Origin: Chitinophaga sp. CF118
Lineage (GTDB): Bacteria > Bacteroidota > Bacteroidia > Chitinophagales > Chitinophagaceae
Direction: 5' to 3'
DNA: 64,000 nt
NCBI RefSeq assembly: GCF_900112615.1
Contig: NZ_FOMK01000014.1
Location: 1-64,000, forward strand
Below the pieces are notes generated by a model. It worked only from the letters and a program-made list of their open reading frames with translations. It did no database searches and was not told the DNA's origin. Of this stretch, positions 61,931-64,000 are shown piece after piece (the stretch's first letter is position 1; each line of letters starts with the position of its first letter). Made by a program: the position numbers and the translations under genes.

Positions 61931-62022
61931 TATGAGTCAGTTCTTTACGCTTTACCTGTTGCGGGTATGATAGTTTAAGCTACATCCTGCAACAGGTAAT
62001 TTTTGTACCAGCCCCCGGAATT

Positions 62023-62901
62023 CTATATAAACGTTCTCACTCCGGATAAACTCTCCCTGAAATTTTTAGGTGTACAGCCCTTTTTCTTCTTAAACAGCCT
62101 GTTAAAATTCGAGATATTATTAAACCCGCATTTATAGGAGATCTCCGCTATTGCGTGGGTAGTATTCACCAGCATCCTGCAGGCGTGCCCGAGGCGGATT
62201 TCATTTAAACTGTCAATAAAAGTATTTCCTGTACATTTCTTGATAAACCGGCTGAAAGATACTTCCGTCATACCTACCAGCTTTGCTATATCAGTTAAAC
62301 TTACCTGTTTATCGTAATTATTATTCATATACTCGAAAGCCTTTTCTATTCTTCTGCTGTTATGATTGAACAGTCCTTTATGGAAAGTAGTATCAGACAG
62401 CAGGCGTGTGTTGCGCGAAATGGACAGATCGTGCAGTATAGACATCAGTTCCAGTACGGAATCAAAACCGCTTTTCTGGTTAAGAGAAAGCAGTCTTGGT
62501 GTTAGATGTCTGATAGTGTCCTGTGAAAAGAGGATGCCATTGCCTGCATTTTCAAGCATACTTCGCATGAAGCGGAGTTGGTTTTTGCGAAGTAACTTAT
62601 CCTCAAATAAATCTTTATTAAACTGTATAGTTATTTCAGTGATCTCCGGACTTTTACACTCATGTGTAAACCAGCCGTGGTTCAGGTTTGGGCCAACCAG
62701 CACCAGTTCAAGATCATCTATCTGGTCAATATGATCTCCCACTATTCTTTGTGCACCTTTTGCATTGATGATAAGGTTAAGTTCAAATTCTTCATGATAA
62801 TGAAGGGGAAAGTCAAACTTCTTTTTAGTACGTGAAAAGATCATAAAGCAATCACTCTGGGTAAGTGGAGTGATTTCTCTAAGGATGTTAGTATCGGTCA
62901 T
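62023..62901 (-). CDS. AraC-family transcriptional regulator with cupin domain
   Basis: A 292-residue regulator. An N-terminal cupin (about 15-120) has FPLHYHEEFELNLI, a sugar-binding-type His/Glu motif. The C-terminal AraC HTH pair (190-285) has SLTDIAKLVGMTEVSFSRFIKKCTG and IAEISYKCGFNNISNFNRLFKKKKG. This class often controls carbohydrate genes, so the adjacent esterase is a possible target. No operator was identified. Confidence 0.9.
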   Translation of the reverse strand: MTDTNILREITPLTQSDCFMIFSRTKKKFDFPLHYHEEFELNLIINAKGAQRIVGDHIDQIDDLELVLVGPNLNHGWFTHECKSPEITEITIQFNKDLFEDKLLRKNQLRFMRSMLENAGNGILFSQDTIRHLTPRLLSLNQKSGFDSVLELMSILHDLSISRNTRLLSDTTFHKGLFNHNSRRIEKAFEYMNNNYDKQVSLTDIAKLVGMTEVSFSRFIKKCTGNTFIDSLNEIRLGHACRMLVNTTHAIAEISYKCGFNNISNFNRLFKKKKGCTPKNFRESLSGVRTFI

Positions 62902-63204
62902 AACGTAGTATTTATACTAGTTAAAGCATAAGGATTCGAAGTTAAGGGATAAAATAATACTATTATAATTTTCAAATATTCTTTCTTATAAAATACTTAA
63001 TTATCAATCATTTTAAGTGGAAAATGGAGGCCGGAGAGTAAAAAATGGTATTAAAAGAGAAAAAAACGATAAGAAAGTATTATACTCATATAGATGGCAG
63101 GACTATCTTTAATGGAAGATATCAGATATAAAATTACATGTGAATAACCATGCCAATTGGCAATCCTATAGATCAACAGGTGAACAATGAAGGGGCTGAA
63201 AATT
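62902..63204. other. Intergenic region between AraC regulator and esterase
   Basis: No gene is seen in about 300 bases. A 10-base dyad GGGGCTGAAA / TTTCAGCTCC (63192-63212, one wobble) overlaps the esterase stop and could form a weak terminator for the minus strand. Confidence 0.45.
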
Positions 63205-64000
63205 TCAGCTCCTTTGCCATTTTTTGATCTTCCCGATATAGGCTGTTAGTTCCGCCGCTATCTGTTTATGTTCCTCCAGATCCGGGTGATCTCCACATCC
63301 ATGATGATAGCGTTTGGAAAAGAAATAGCGGTAAACATTTTTATCATGTGCAGTTGTTACAATCGCTTTCAGATAACGTTGCATTACTGCTGTTAAATCT
63401 GCATCTGCCATCGGACTGCTCAGGCAGATGATGGTTGCCTTCGGATACTCTTTCCTGAGGGTATCAATAAACTGGAGATAAGCCTTACAATAGATTACAG
63501 AATCCTGTTTCCCATCATTCTGACCCAGACAAACAGTCACCACATCCGGCTGATATCTTTTAAAATCCCAGTTGAGCTCAGCAGTGCGCATGTCTATTTT
63601 GTCGAATACCTGTGGCATTGTAATATTCATATCGCAGCAACTACGTGTAAGACCAATACCTGATACGGAACTTAAGTGCCATTGTGCTTTCAGTGCCCGT
63701 GCTGTAGTGGGGCCATAACTCATCCATGCATTGTGCTGATCGTACCACACGCCTTTTTCACATGGCACTACAGATTGATCACTTCCTGTACCGCAGGTAA
63801 TGGAGTTGCCAATAAATTCTATTTTTCTTGAAGGTTTGGCCGGCAATGGTAATATTGCACTGCACTGTACGCCGATGAATTTGAGGTAGCCAATGGCCGC
63901 TTCAGTATTCTTACAAATGGTTAGGATATGTTCGCTATTACTCAAATCATCTGCAGCATTAATAATATTGTGTGCACCTGTTGTTTGCAGGCGTTTAACC
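63205..64000 (-). CDS. SGNH/GDSL-type carbohydrate esterase (CE2-like), 5' end beyond window
   Basis: Partial gene, cut at the right edge: the frame stays open through 64000, upstream of the internal TTG at 63945. The visible ~264 residues start in a beta-rich N-terminal module. An SGNH hydrolase domain follows with block I GNSITCGTG (Ser nucleophile), block III GQND and block V DHPDLEEH (Asp and His). The EFIGNSITCG form and a preceding beta-sandwich suggest CE2-type acetyl esterases. It would deacetylate a plant polysaccharide. The signal peptide, if any, is outside the window. Confidence 0.8.
   Translation of the reverse strand, partial: VKRLQTTGAHNIINAADDLSNSEHILTICKNTEAAIGYLKFIGVQCSAILPLPAKPSRKIEFIGNSITCGTGSDQSVVPCEKGVWYDQHNAWMSYGPTTARALKAQWHLSSVSGIGLTRSCCDMNITMPQVFDKIDMRTAELNWDFKRYQPDVVTVCLGQNDGKQDSVIYCKAYLQFIDTLRKEYPKATIICLSSPMADADLTAVMQRYLKAIVTTAHDKNVYRYFFSKRYHHGCGDHPDLEEHKQIAAELTAYIGKIKKWQRS

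Overview
The window looks like a Bacteroidota chromosome, most likely a Chitinophagaceae (Chitinophaga-like) soil or plant-litter degrader. Signs are an ECF sigma / FecR / SusC / SusD set, an Oar-like TonB-dependent receptor, a T9SS C-terminal sorting domain, many secreted glycosidases, STN domains, sparse Shine-Dalgarno sites and -7 elements of the TAnnTTTG type. No rRNA, tRNA, CRISPR array, phage or complete insertion sequence was seen. The lineage call is inference from gene content.

Layout. 0-5 kb: an Oar-like outer-membrane receptor and an Rnl5/DRB0094-type RNA ligase. 5.05-15.16 kb: a compact seven-gene operon, the most unusual part of the window. It encodes a vWA-like lipoprotein, a small membrane protein, a tubulin-superfamily protein, a 1198-residue protein with an actin/Hsp70-type ATPase core, a membrane-spanning coiled-coil protein, a cytoplasmic repeat protein with a C-terminal membrane anchor, and a second small membrane protein. 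Having both a tubulin-like and an actin-like NTPase beside envelope anchors suggests an NTP-driven envelope machine, here of unknown function.

15.4-25.8 kb: a five-gene glycan operon (GH2, STN-fused alpha/beta hydrolase, parallel beta-helix GH141-like, GH78, GH127) whose activities would suit complex pectin or arabinose/rhamnose-rich plant glycans. 26-31 kb: a purple-acid-phosphatase-like enzyme, a di-haem peroxidase and a convergent seven-haem cytochrome. 31-40 kb: a VF530 protein, a DUF5916 outer-membrane protein, a cold-shock protein, a DUF1016 nuclease, an M57 protease with a ricin lectin, an amino-acid permease and small proteins. 40-47 kb: a T9SS-secreted metallopeptidase preceded by a degenerate tandem repeat, DoxX, a secreted acetolactate decarboxylase, a PEP-mutase-family enzyme, a propeller lipoprotein and a VOC protein.

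47-52 kb: a GlxA/AraC regulator with ethanolamine permease and ammonia-lyase (eat-eutB-eutC) and no microcompartment genes. 51.9-53.2 kb: an unknown membrane protein whose 3' end and downstream hairpin have been tandemly duplicated. 53.6-61.1 kb: a sigma/anti-sigma-controlled SusCD locus with one propeller glycosidase. The end holds a small membrane protein, a YtxH-like protein, an AraC regulator and an SGNH esterase cut by the window edge.

Methods limit: all family calls rest on motifs read by eye, with no database search. Start sites were moved from long-ORF TTG starts to ATG codons where signal peptides or spacing favoured this.
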